A stretch of DNA of 64,000 bases from M3007 sp032115775 (lineage in GTDB: Bacteria > Bacteroidota > Bacteroidia > Chitinophagales > Saprospiraceae), in the NCBI GenBank assembly GCA_032115775.1, contig JAUMBL010000058.1:1-64000 (forward strand). Direction: 5' to 3'. Position 1 is the stretch's first letter. Every line of letters starts with the position of its first letter. The notes below the pieces were generated by a model that ran no database searches, was not told the DNA's origin, and saw nothing but the letters and a program-made list of their open reading frames with translations. The translations under genes were made by a program, and so were the position numbers. Positions 1-8,179 of this stretch are shown here, piece after piece.

Positions 1-600
1 GTGGTGCAGCAGTACGCCGCTGCCTGGGGCGCAGCGCGCGTCCGTTTGGTTCAAAGCGAAAAAAAACAGAATATCGCGATCGGCCGAAACCTCGGCGCAG
101 CGGCGGCAAGCGGCGATATTTTCTTTCACATGGACGCCGATGTGCGCATCCCGCAACCGGATAAATTTTTTCCGGCCATCGTGTCGCGTTTTGCCGCGCG
201 GCCGGAGGTCGTGGCCGCCACCACGCCGATCTGGGTGTATCCGGAAGAATCCGGTTTCGCCGACAAACTCTACCACCTGCTCATGAATGCCATCATTCGG
301 ACTTCTTTTCCGTTCGGCGTATTCCTGGCCAAAGGGGAATGTCAGATCGTGCGGCGTACGGTATTTGAACGCATCGGCGGATACAACGAGACCATCGTAG
401 CGGGAGAAGATTGCAACCTCTTCTACCGCCTGCACAAGGAAGGAAAGATTACTTTTTTTCACAACCTGAAGGTGTATCACTCGCCCCGCCGGTTCCGGGA
501 GATCGGCTATGTCAAACTCACCTGGATTTACCTGCGCGAAGGGCTTTGGTTGCTGTTCCGTCGGCGCTCGTATTCCGAAGAGTGGACGCCGGTGCGGTGA
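1..600 (+). CDS. Family 2 glycosyltransferase, 5' end outside window
   Basis: This is the C-terminal 199 residues of a GT-A fold glycosyltransferase of family 2, which moves a sugar from a nucleotide-sugar donor to an acceptor on the cytoplasmic side of the membrane. The frame is open at the first base, so the true start is upstream. The metal-binding DxD motif is HMDADV at visible residues 43-48, and the acceptor-side acidic motif AGEDCNLFYRL is near 133-143. The tail (LREGLWLLFRRRSY) is basic and amphipathic, as in enzymes that sit on the membrane. The donor and acceptor cannot be told. The family call is firm, the substrate unknown. Confidence 0.85.
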   Translation: MVQQYAAAWGAARVRLVQSEKKQNIAIGRNLGAAAASGDIFFHMDADVRIPQPDKFFPAIVSRFAARPEVVAATTPIWVYPEESGFADKLYHLLMNAIIRTSFPFGVFLAKGECQIVRRTVFERIGGYNETIVAGEDCNLFYRLHKEGKITFFHNLKVYHSPRRFREIGYVKLTWIYLREGLWLLFRRRSYSEEWTPVR

Positions 601-782
601 GGCGTTGGGAACGGGCGCGTGAAAAATGTTTTTGCCTGCCATACATGCGCATCGTTTTGCTCCATGTCTCCGCTATTTTTTTCAGCGCCAGGGCGAAACT
701 AATTCCTCAAAAATACGCCTTGTCTGCACCAAAAATCGGCACGTTTCCGGTTGCCGGAAATCGTTCAGACGTTTTTAAGGCG

Positions 783-1944
783 TCAGGGCAGCATTAACTT
801 CGTAGCGCGCCGCCAGCTCGCCAGTCTTCCCGACCCTGTTTCCCAGTCCTGATCGCCGGCATAGACCACCATACTTTCTGCGAGCGGGATGTCCACGTTT
901 TTCCGCCACCAATCCATGTTTTTGAAATAGTCCGGACTGAAAGTTCTGCCTGATTTGATTTCAATGAGCATCAGTTGCCCGCCAAAATCCAAAATAAGGT
1001 CAATTTCATGCCCCTTGCTATCGTTTAAATAGTAAATGGGGGGGCGCTCGCCACGGTTGAAATAACCTTTACCAATCTCATTGATGATGAAATTTTCAAA
1101 CAGGCCGCCTTTCTGATAATAGTTTTCCAGGGCCTCCAAATTATTGATCCGAAGCAGGGAGCAGGCAAGTCCGGTATCGTAGAAATACAATTTGGAGGCC
1201 TTCGCGATGCGCTTGTTAAAGTTCCGGAAGTACGGATTGAGTTGATAGACGATGAAGGACGCTTCCAGGATGGAAAGCCAGTTCTGCACGGTCGTTAGGC
1301 TGATACCGGCGTCGTTGGCGAGCTTCGAGTAATTCAGCGTTTGCCCAATGTGTCCCGCGCAGATGGAGAGAAACCGGGAAAAGAGGCTGAGGTTTCCGAC
1401 GTTTCGGATTTGCCGCACGTCGCGTTGCACGTATGTTTCCAGATAGCTGGGGAAAAACGCGGAGGGCGTCAGGTCGCGGTCGTATAAACGAGGGTAGAAG
1501 CCTTGGAAAATCCACTCCTAGTAGGTTTTTTTGAAATGCCTGCAGTTTCCAACTCTGCAAGCGACAGGGGCAGCAGGTAAAAAATAACCGTCCTGCCGGC
1601 CAGCGACTGACTGACGTTTTCCATCATCAGCAGGTTGTGCGAACCGGATAGAACGAAAAAGGCGTCCGGATCTTCATCACAATGGTTTGGATGTACGAAA
1701 GGATTTCCGGCGTCCGCTGTACCTCGTCGAGTATCAGCGAATGGCCGAAACGGGCGAATAATTCGCGGGGATTGCTCCTTACCTGCTCCCGGAAATCCGG
1801 GGTTTCCATGGAAAAATAGGGAATATCCGGAAACAAGGTTTTGATCAGCGTCGTCTTACCGCTCTGACGCGGACCCGTGATCGTGATGACGGGCGATTTG
1901 CCCCGCATCGCTTGTATCTTCGTGGCTAATTGCCTCGCAATCAT
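783..1944 (-). pseudogene. Broken AAA-type ATPase with DUF4143 domain
   Basis: Three pieces of one minus-strand gene lie in order. The N-terminal piece (1944-1627) has a Walker A motif, GPRQSGKTT, and a Walker B-like LILDEVQR. The C-terminal piece (1430-783) is a DUF4143 region ending in the nuclease-like block GHEIDLILDFGGQLMLIEIKSG. Translating between them in the C-terminal frame gives the expected FVLSGSHNLLMMENVSQSLAG and LPLSLAELETAGI, so the coding DNA is all there. It is disrupted by an apparent one-base deletion near 1679 (VMKIRTPF where VDEDPDAFF is expected) and by an in-frame TAG at 1518-1520. The intact protein would be about 387 residues. Such ATPases are often accessory and poorly characterised. 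Two independent lesions favour a real pseudogene over a sequencing error. Confidence 0.85.
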
Positions 1945-2064
1945 CGTGTTTAAAGTAAATTCAATCTACAATGAGTGCAAATTTACTTTTAAAAAATAAA
2001 TTTGCACTAAAACTGGTACAAATTTCATTTTTGCGCCAAGCGAGAAAAAGCCCAAACAGATCCA

Positions 2065-3033
2065 TTATTTCTTGCGTTCGGTCACAAAAGTGACCAAATC
2101 GCGCAAAGACGTGCGGGCGGGAGTATCCGGAAAGGTGTCGAGCAGATCGAAGGCTTCCTGCCGGTATCGGTACATCGCCTCTTGGGCGTACTCCATGCCG
2201 CCGCCGGTGCGTACGATCTGAATAACTTCGGCTACTTTTTCCGCCTTGTCGCTTTCATTTCGCACGATGTGGATAATATGCCTGCGGGTGCTGCGGTCGG
2301 TATGCGCGAGGGTATAAATGAGTGGCAGGGTCATTTTTTTCTCTTTGATATCAATACCCAGCGGCTTGCCCACATCGTCGGTTCCGAAGTCGAACAGGTC
2401 GTCGCGGATCTGAAAGGCCATGCCGATTTTTTCACCGAAGAGCCGGACGCGTTCGATGACTTCCGGGTCGGAGCAGGTGCTGGCGGCGCCCGCGCTGCAG
2501 GCGGCGGCGATGAGCGAGGCGGTTTTTTGCCGAATGATGTCGTAATAAACATCTTCCCGGATATCCAGTCGGCGCGCTTTTTCCATTTGCAACAACTCGC
2601 CTTCCGCCATTTCTTTCACTGCGCGGCTTACGATTTCGAGCAGTCCGAGCTGCTGATTCCGAACGCTGAGCAACAAGCCTTGGGACAACAGGTAATCGCC
2701 GACCAGCACGGCGATTTTATTTTTCCACAAGGCATTAATAGAAAAGAAGCCCCGGCGCTCAAAGGCGTCATCCACCACATCGTCGTGCACCAGCGTGGCG
2801 GTATGCAGGAGTTCTACCAGAGAAGCCGCCGTATAGGACGGCTCCTCGATCGGCCCGAAAAGCCGGGCGCTGAGCAACACCAACATAGGGCGCATCTGCT
2901 TGCCTTTGCGCTGCACAATATACCAGGTAATTTTGTCCAACAAAGGCACATGGCTGCGCATGGCGTCTCGAAACCGCTCCTCGAAGATATCCAGCTCGGC
3001 GGCAATGGGCTGCTTGATCGTATCCAGGCTCAT
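2065..3033 (-). CDS. Trans-polyprenyl diphosphate synthase
   Basis: This 322-residue protein is a chain-elongating prenyltransferase that condenses isopentenyl diphosphate onto an allylic diphosphate in the cytoplasm, probably making the octaprenyl-type side chain of menaquinone. The first aspartate-rich motif is LVHDDVVDDAFERRG at about 81-95, and the second is IRDDLFDFG at about 209-217, followed by GKPLGIDIKEKKMTLP. GKQMRP near 44-49 binds diphosphate. An upstream ATG at 3090 would add 19 residues; I chose the ATG at 3033 because MSLDTIKQPIAAE matches the usual start of this family in Bacteroidota. The gene is divergent from panC with a short gap. Chain length (IspB-like or shorter) cannot be read from sequence alone. 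Confidence 0.9.
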   Translation of the reverse strand: MSLDTIKQPIAAELDIFEERFRDAMRSHVPLLDKITWYIVQRKGKQMRPMLVLLSARLFGPIEEPSYTAASLVELLHTATLVHDDVVDDAFERRGFFSINALWKNKIAVLVGDYLLSQGLLLSVRNQQLGLLEIVSRAVKEMAEGELLQMEKARRLDIREDVYYDIIRQKTASLIAAACSAGAASTCSDPEVIERVRLFGEKIGMAFQIRDDLFDFGTDDVGKPLGIDIKEKKMTLPLIYTLAHTDRSTRRHIIHIVRNESDKAEKVAEVIQIVRTGGGMEYAQEAMYRYRQEAFDLLDTFPDTPARTSLRDLVTFVTERKK

Positions 3034-3122
3034 GCGCTCCAGAGGTTGACTGCGTGTGGCACGCTGAAATTGATGATTGTCATAAAACAAGGCGAAGGTA
3101 GAAAGGTTCCTTTGTTTTCTTC

Positions 3123-3130
3123 TATCTTTG
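3123..3130 (+). promoter_or_regulatory. Bacteroidota -7 box (TATCTTTG) of panC
   Basis: TATCTTTG matches the TAnnTTTG -7 box of the Bacteroidota housekeeping sigma factor. It lies 29 nt before the panC ATG. No clear TTTG -33 box is seen at the usual distance, so the call rests on the -7 box and its position. Confidence 0.5.
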
Positions 3131-3159
3131 GTTTTCCTTTGCCTTTGGAAATAACATCT

Positions 3160-4014
3160 ATGCTGATTTTCAAAACGGTCGCTGATTTACAATCTTGGCT
3201 GCGCATCAAACGCCGCGAACACATTTTGGTCGGGTTTGTCCCGACCATGGGCGCCCTGCACGACGGCCATATTTCGCTGGTACGCCTCGCCAAGCGCGCC
3301 GGCGAGACGGTCGTGGCCAGCATTTTCGTCAATCCCACGCAGTTTAACGATCCCGCCGATCTGGAGAAATACCCCCGTACGCCCGGCCGCGACCTTGCAA
3401 TGCTGCTCCGAGCCAACTGCGATGCGGTGTTTATGCCTCCCGTAGAAGAAGTGTATCCGCCGGGACTGGATCTGCGCGTGCAGATTGACCTTGATCAGTT
3501 GGATCAGGTTATGGAAGGGGCTTTCCGTCCGGGGCATTTTGAAGGCATGATGACGGTGGTCAAACGCCTGCTCGACATCGTGCAGCCAAATCACCTCTAT
3601 ATGGGTCAAAAGGACTTTCAGCAGCTTACCATCGTTGCCGATATGATCTGGCAGCTGCGGCTGGACGTCCAGCTGATTATGGTGCATACGATCCGGGAAC
3701 GCGACGGACTTGCCATGTCGAGCCGCAATACCCGCCTTTCGCCGGACGAACGCCGCCTGGCGCCGACGATCTACAAAACGCTGGAATGGGCGCGCGTCCA
3801 AGCGTATCAGCAGCCTTTGCAGGCGGTGGCCGCCGCCGCGTTTGACCAGCTGGCCGCCGCTGGATTCCGCCCGGAATATTTCGAAATTGTGGACGGGCAT
3901 ACCCTGCTGCCGGTCGCGGATCTGTCGGAATCCGGGATGATCGTTGCCTGTGTGGCCGCCTGGCTGGGGAATGTCCGCCTGATTGACAATGTGGTTATAA
4001 AAAGCGACCGCTGA
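3160..4014 (+). CDS. panC: Pantothenate synthetase
   Basis: PanC joins pantoate and beta-alanine using ATP to make pantothenate, the precursor of coenzyme A, in the cytoplasm. The 284-residue length is normal. The nucleotide-binding PTMGALHDGH is at 28-37, with FVNPTQF following near 50. GQKDFQQL (about 148-155) and the AMSSRNTRLS block (about 184-193) complete the ATP and pantoate site. An open frame runs far upstream to 2182, but homology begins at MLIFKTVADLQSW, so ATG 3160 is the start. The gene is followed after 10 nt by a small lipoprotein gene and then aroA, suggesting one transcript. No other pantothenate gene is in view. Confidence 0.95.
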   Translation: MLIFKTVADLQSWLRIKRREHILVGFVPTMGALHDGHISLVRLAKRAGETVVASIFVNPTQFNDPADLEKYPRTPGRDLAMLLRANCDAVFMPPVEEVYPPGLDLRVQIDLDQLDQVMEGAFRPGHFEGMMTVVKRLLDIVQPNHLYMGQKDFQQLTIVADMIWQLRLDVQLIMVHTIRERDGLAMSSRNTRLSPDERRLAPTIYKTLEWARVQAYQQPLQAVAAAAFDQLAAAGFRPEYFEIVDGHTLLPVADLSESGMIVACVAAWLGNVRLIDNVVIKSDR

Positions 4015-4024
4015 ACCGGATACT

Positions 4025-4312
4025 ATGTCGAACGCAAGCACCCTTTCTCCCCGCCGCCTCCTGCGCCGAATGCTCCTGCCGGCCTTGGCGCTGCTTTTCG
4101 TCGCCTGCGAAAACCCGGCGCAAAAGCCCCTCGATGCAAAGACCCGCCGACTGGTGGATTCGCTCGCCGCAGCGGGTATCCGGCAGGTACGCCTAGAAAC
4201 GGACAGCCTGTGCCTGCAGGAAAAAATACAACGGCTGCCGCAAATCACGGATTCGCTGAAAGCAATCAGGCGCCGCGAAATTGAAGCTAAAATGCGCGCA
4301 ACACCCCGGTAA
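4025..4312 (+). CDS. Small lipoprotein of unknown function
   Basis: The product has 95 residues. A basic start (PRRLLRR) is followed by a hydrophobic stretch and a lipobox, LLFVAC, with the lipidated Cys at about residue 28. The mature part (about 67 residues) is charged and predicted helical (DSLAAAGIRQVRLETDSLCLQEKIQRL), perhaps coiled coil. No family is recognised. It sits 10 nt after panC and 13 nt before the chosen aroA start, so it is probably co-transcribed with both. The lipobox and tight spacing argue that it is a real gene. Confidence 0.6.
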   Translation: MSNASTLSPRRLLRRMLLPALALLFVACENPAQKPLDAKTRRLVDSLAAAGIRQVRLETDSLCLQEKIQRLPQITDSLKAIRRREIEAKMRATPR

Positions 4313-4325
4313 CGCGCTCGCCTGT

Positions 4326-5564
4326 ATGCTGCAATTGTCCAAACCCGACCGCCTGCTCCACGGCGCCCTCCCCCTGGAAGGCTCCAAAAGCATCAGCAAC
4401 CGCGCGCTGCTGATGCTGACGCTGGCGGGTGAGCAGGCGGAAGCCTGGTTGACCAATCTTTCCTCCGCCAAAGATACCCGTATCATGCAGGCGCTGCTGG
4501 CGCAACCGTCGGAAGTGTACAACGCCGGCGACGCCGGGACGGTTTTCCGGTTTATGACGGCTTTTCTCTGCCTTCAGCCGGGCAATCAGACGCTCACCGG
4601 ATCGAACAGGATGCTGGAAAGACCGATCGCGCCCCTGGTAGAGGCCTTGCGCAGCCTGGGCGCCGACATCGAGTACCTCGGCCGGCAGGGATACCCGCCC
4701 CTGCGCATCGGCGGCGCGCGGCCGCGCGGCGGCGCGGTGCAAATGCAGGCAGACGTGAGCAGCCAGTTTCTGTCCGCCCTGCTCATGATCGGGCCTTATT
4801 TGCCGGACGGGCTGGCGCTGTCCATGCAGGGAACCCTGGTGTCCCGCCCCTATCTCGACATGACCCTGCGCATGATGCGGTATTTCGGCGCAGAGGCAAC
4901 CTGGACCGGGCGCGACACGATACAAGTATCCCCCGGCGCATACCTGCCGCGCAAGCTCGCAATCGAAGCCGACTGGTCGGCTGCGTCCTACTGGTACGCC
5001 ATGGCGGCCTTGTCGGAAGGTGCTGATCTCTCGTTGCGCGGCCTGTACGCCGACAGCCTGCAAGGCGACGCCGTAATTACGGAGTTGGCCGCCGCGTTCG
5101 GCGTGGAGACGCAATATGAAACCGGCGGCGTCCGGATTCGCTACCGGCGCGCGCCGCCGCCCGAATCGCTTGATCTGAATTTCCTGGATTGCCCGGATAT
5201 CGCCCAGACCATGGCCGTGCTCTGCGCCGGCCGCGGCGTGCCCGCCCGCTTGCGCGGTCTGGCCACCCTGGCCATCAAAGAGACCGACCGCATCGTCGCC
5301 CTGCAACGTGAATTGGCGAAAATCGGCGTCCGGCTGCGCCGCCTGCCTGGTCAGGATGCCGCCTGCCAACTCACGGGCAAAGCAAACGTCGGCCATCGGC
5401 CGGTATTTGACACCTACGGCGACCACCGCATGGCGATGGCCTTCGCCCCCCTGGCCCTGCTCGGCCCCATCGGTATCGAGCATCCGGAGGTGGTGGATAA
5501 GTCTTGTCCGGATTTTTGGGTTTGGATGGAAGGGGTGGGGTTTATACTGGGTGAGGATGCATGA
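4326..5564 (+). CDS. aroA: 3-phosphoshikimate 1-carboxyvinyltransferase (EPSP synthase)
   Basis: AroA transfers the enolpyruvyl group of PEP to shikimate-3-phosphate, the sixth step of the shikimate pathway. The 412-residue protein shows the shikimate-phosphate motif LEGSKSISNRALL near the N-terminus, the PEP loop NAGDAGTVFRF, DVSSQFLSALLM, the pair DCPDIAQT and IKETDRI, and the C-terminal GDHRMAMAFAPLAL. An in-frame ATG at 4281 overlaps the lipoprotein gene; the ATG at 4326 places MLQLSKPDRLLHG at the normal family start and is preferred. It is probably the last gene of the panC transcript. A palindromic element begins 9 nt after its stop. Confidence 0.95.
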   Translation: MLQLSKPDRLLHGALPLEGSKSISNRALLMLTLAGEQAEAWLTNLSSAKDTRIMQALLAQPSEVYNAGDAGTVFRFMTAFLCLQPGNQTLTGSNRMLERPIAPLVEALRSLGADIEYLGRQGYPPLRIGGARPRGGAVQMQADVSSQFLSALLMIGPYLPDGLALSMQGTLVSRPYLDMTLRMMRYFGAEATWTGRDTIQVSPGAYLPRKLAIEADWSAASYWYAMAALSEGADLSLRGLYADSLQGDAVITELAAAFGVETQYETGGVRIRYRRAPPPESLDLNFLDCPDIAQTMAVLCAGRGVPARLRGLATLAIKETDRIVALQRELAKIGVRLRRLPGQDAACQLTGKANVGHRPVFDTYGDHRMAMAFAPLALLGPIGIEHPEVVDKSCPDFWVWMEGVGFILGEDA

Positions 5565-5573
5565 AACAAATAG

Positions 5574-5727
5574 GGTAACTACTTAGCCGGTCGCGTCTGA
5601 GACAAAAAAGGATCCATTTTTTGCCAGACGAAGCGATTTTTTGCAGGCCATAGCAGCGCTACAGTCAAAAAAAATGGCGAAAAATGGGATTTTTTGGGCC
5701 AGACAGCGAGCCGGCTGAGTAGTTACC
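5574..5727 (+). repeat. Family 1 palindromic element, copy A (MITE-like)
   Basis: The element starts GGTAACTACTTAGCCGG and ends CCGGCTGAGTAGTTACC, so its ends are inverted repeats. It is flanked directly by the 6-bp repeat AAATAG at 5568-5573 and 5728-5733, which reads as a target-site duplication. The 154-bp interior has no coding capacity. The right arm shares GCCAGACAGCGAGCCGGCT with copy B at 21.4 kb. It lies between aroA and the next gene. Confidence 0.75.
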
Positions 5728-5763
5728 AAATAGGTTAATAATACAAAAAAACTCAAATAAACG

Positions 5764-5771
5764 TATTTTTG
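5764..5771 (+). promoter_or_regulatory. -7 box (TATTTTTG), nearly leaderless
   Basis: TATTTTTG matches TAnnTTTG and ends only 5 nt before the ATG at 5777, so transcription would begin at or very near the start codon. No convincing -33 box is seen. Confidence 0.4.
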
Positions 5772-5776
5772 AACCC

Positions 5777-6685
5777 ATGAAATCATATATTCTATTTTTC
5801 TTTTGCATATGGACGCTCCCTGCAGCGGCCGCCCAACAAATCGCCGTCCCGGACAGCCTCCCCCAACGCCTCGTGCGCACCCGCGACGGCAACGAGTTCC
5901 TGGGAACGGTCGTGCAGGAAACCGGCGATACGCTGACGCTGCAAACCGCCGGATACGGCTTGGTGCGCATCCCAACCGCTCAAATCCGCCGATCCCGCAC
6001 GCGCTTGCCAAACGCCGCGAAAAGCGGGACGTTCTGGTTCGACGAGCCGCTGGATGCGCGCTATTTCCTCGGAACCAACGCCTTCGGGCTGCGGTCGGGC
6101 GAGGGCTACTACCAGAATGTGTGGATCTCGCTGAACCAGGCGGACGTGGGCCTCAACGACTACTTCAGCATCGGCTGCGGCTCGGTTCCGTTGGCGATTT
6201 TCGGCGGCCTGCTGCCGATCTGGGTAACGCCCCGGGTATCCGTTCCGATCCTGAAAGATCGCCTGCACCTGGGCGGCGGCGGATTTATCGGCAGTATATT
6301 TTCCGCTTATGCCGAGGGTCGCACATCTTTCGGCTACCTCTATGGCCAGGCAACCTGGGGGAAACGCGATGCGAATATAACCCTGGGCGGAGGCTACACC
6401 TATAGCAACGGGGTGTGGGGGAGGCAGCCGGTAATCTCGCTGAGCGCCCTGTACCGCGCCGGCAAAAAAATTGCGATCATTACGGAAAACTACCGGTTCA
6501 GCGCCGGGGGAGAACGCGCGTTGGTCTTCTCCGGCGGCGTGCGCGTGATCGGAAAATTCGTCTCCCTGGACGGCGCCATCGTGTTGCTCGGCACGGAGAA
6601 CGGCGTTTTCGGCGTACCCCTGCTTTCTCTTGCCGTCCCCTTCGGCGTTGCAGACGTCCGCGCAAAAAAACGCGGCAGAAAATGA
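5777..6685 (+). CDS. Exported protein, probable outer-membrane or surface protein
   Basis: The 302-residue product begins with a signal peptide (hydrophobic residues 4-19, cut near AAAAQQ). Residues 30-75 (LVRTRDGNEFLGTVVQETGDTLTLQTAGYGLVRI) read as a small beta fold like those that follow many exported Bacteroidota proteins. The rest alternates Gly, aromatic and short polar strands (GYLYGQATWGKRDANITLGGGYTYSNGVWG), which suggests a membrane beta-structure. No named family is recognised. The basic tail RAKKRGRK is unusual for a barrel end. The gene stands alone between element copy A and an MFS gene. Confidence 0.7.
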   Translation: MKSYILFFFCIWTLPAAAAQQIAVPDSLPQRLVRTRDGNEFLGTVVQETGDTLTLQTAGYGLVRIPTAQIRRSRTRLPNAAKSGTFWFDEPLDARYFLGTNAFGLRSGEGYYQNVWISLNQADVGLNDYFSIGCGSVPLAIFGGLLPIWVTPRVSVPILKDRLHLGGGGFIGSIFSAYAEGRTSFGYLYGQATWGKRDANITLGGGYTYSNGVWGRQPVISLSALYRAGKKIAIITENYRFSAGGERALVFSGGVRVIGKFVSLDGAIVLLGTENGVFGVPLLSLAVPFGVADVRAKKRGRK

Positions 6686-6817
6686 TTCCTCGCGTGACGA
6701 ATTAACTGCAATATAATATCTGTCTAAAAAGGCTTTTTTTTAGAAAAAAACATACTTTTACCCGTTCATTTGCAAGCGCAGGTTTGATAAAAATCACTCG
6801 CGCTAAAAGCCAACTTT

Positions 6818-8158
6818 GTGCCGGAACTTTCTGCATCTACCGACCGCGCACCGGTCAAAAAAAACGACCGCCGAACCATCAACGGCTGGGCCTTCTTCGA
6901 CTGGGCCAACAGCGCCTACGCGCTGGTAATTACCGTGGCCATATTTCCCGGATATTTCCTGACGCTGACGGCCGATAAAGTACGAATCCTCGGACTGGAA
7001 ATTTCTGACAGTACCCTGTACGCCTGGTCTATTTCCCTGGCGTACCTGCTCATCGCCGCGGTCTCGCCGCTGCTGTCGGGCATCGCCGATTACGGCGGCC
7101 ATAAAAAACGCTTTTTGCGATTTTTTACGGTGCTGGGCGCGCTGTCGTGCATTTCCCTGCTCTTTTTTACCGACATGGCCACTTTGTGGGTGGGCGTCAC
7201 GGGCTTCATCCTCGCCACGGTGGGCTTTGCGGGGGGCATCGTTTTCTACAATGCCTATTTGCCGCTTATCGCCACGGAGGATCAGTACGACCGGGTGAGC
7301 GCCCGGGGGTTTACGTACGGTTATATCGGCAGCGTGATCCTGCTGGTGATCAATTTGATCGTCATCATGAAGTATCAGTGGTTCGGTTTTTCAGAAGGAC
7401 TGAAGGCCGTGCCGACGGCTTTTATCATGGTAGGGCTTTGGTGGCTCGGTTTTTCGCAGATCCCGCTGCGCCGCCTGCCGGCCGACAACAAGCCGGATTC
7501 CCGGGTCAATTTGCTGACAAAAGGGTATGAGGAAGTGCGCAAGGTATGGCGGATTGTGCGCCGCGACCGGCCTACGCTGGCTTTCCTGGTCGCTTTTTTT
7601 TGCTTTAATGCCGGCGTAAACGCGATCCTCTTCCTGGCTTCCATTTTTGCAGAAAAAGAACTGCATTTCGATACGACCGGACTGATTTTACTGGTGCTGA
7701 TCCTCCAATTGGTCGCCATCGTCGGCGCCTGGGCCTCTACCCGGCTCTCCGGCCGCAAAGGCAACAAATTTTCCCTGATGGTGCAGCTCGTCATTTGGAC
7801 TGCGATCTGCGTTGCCGGTTTTTTTGTGCAGACCGGACTGGATTTTTACCTGCTGGCCGTTGGGGTGGGCTTGGTGATGGGCGGCATGCAAGCCTTGGCG
7901 CGCAGCACCTACGCCAAATTTCTGCCGGAAGACACCCCGGATACCGCCTCTTATTTTAGTTTTTTTGATGTGATGGATAAAATGTCCACGGTCGCAGGCA
8001 CTTTTGTCTTCGGTTTTGTGGAAAAAATGACAGAGGGTTGGGAACTGGTTCCCGGCGTGACCAGCGGGATGCGCAACAGTGTATTGGCCTTGTCGGTGTT
8101 TTTCCTCGTTAGTCTGGCCGTATTGGCTACCGTGAAGGTGCGGAGAATCCCGTTGTAA
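6818..8158 (+). CDS. MFS transporter, UMF1/Atg22-like
   Basis: This 446-residue polytopic membrane protein has about 12 hydrophobic segments. The N-terminal signature INGWAFFDWANSAYALVITVAIFP is that of the Atg22/UMF1 branch of the major facilitator superfamily. The loop after helix 2 carries GIADYGGHKKRF, the family form of MFS motif A. The only start that retains the N-terminal region is GTG at 6818. Fungal relatives export amino acids from vacuoles; the bacterial substrate is unknown. It precedes an acyl-CoA synthetase by 21 nt on the same strand and is probably co-transcribed with it. Confidence 0.85.
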   Translation: MPELSASTDRAPVKKNDRRTINGWAFFDWANSAYALVITVAIFPGYFLTLTADKVRILGLEISDSTLYAWSISLAYLLIAAVSPLLSGIADYGGHKKRFLRFFTVLGALSCISLLFFTDMATLWVGVTGFILATVGFAGGIVFYNAYLPLIATEDQYDRVSARGFTYGYIGSVILLVINLIVIMKYQWFGFSEGLKAVPTAFIMVGLWWLGFSQIPLRRLPADNKPDSRVNLLTKGYEEVRKVWRIVRRDRPTLAFLVAFFCFNAGVNAILFLASIFAEKELHFDTTGLILLVLILQLVAIVGAWASTRLSGRKGNKFSLMVQLVIWTAICVAGFFVQTGLDFYLLAVGVGLVMGGMQALARSTYAKFLPEDTPDTASYFSFFDVMDKMSTVAGTFVFGFVEKMTEGWELVPGVTSGMRNSVLALSVFFLVSLAVLATVKVRRIPL

Positions 8159-8179
8159 TCCACCCGTCTCGTTACGATC

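Noticed and set aside
411..797. A 128-codon frame overlapping the end of the glycosyltransferase
   Set aside because: Out-of-frame shadow of the glycosyltransferase with no plausible domain.
2182..3159. N-terminal extension of panC across the prenyl synthase gene
   Set aside because: The extra 326 codons are antisense to a clear enzyme gene; PanC homology starts at 3160.
5583..6011. Minus-strand frame through element copy A
   Set aside because: It covers the palindrome and the start of an exported protein gene; composition is Arg/Gly/Ser shadow-like.
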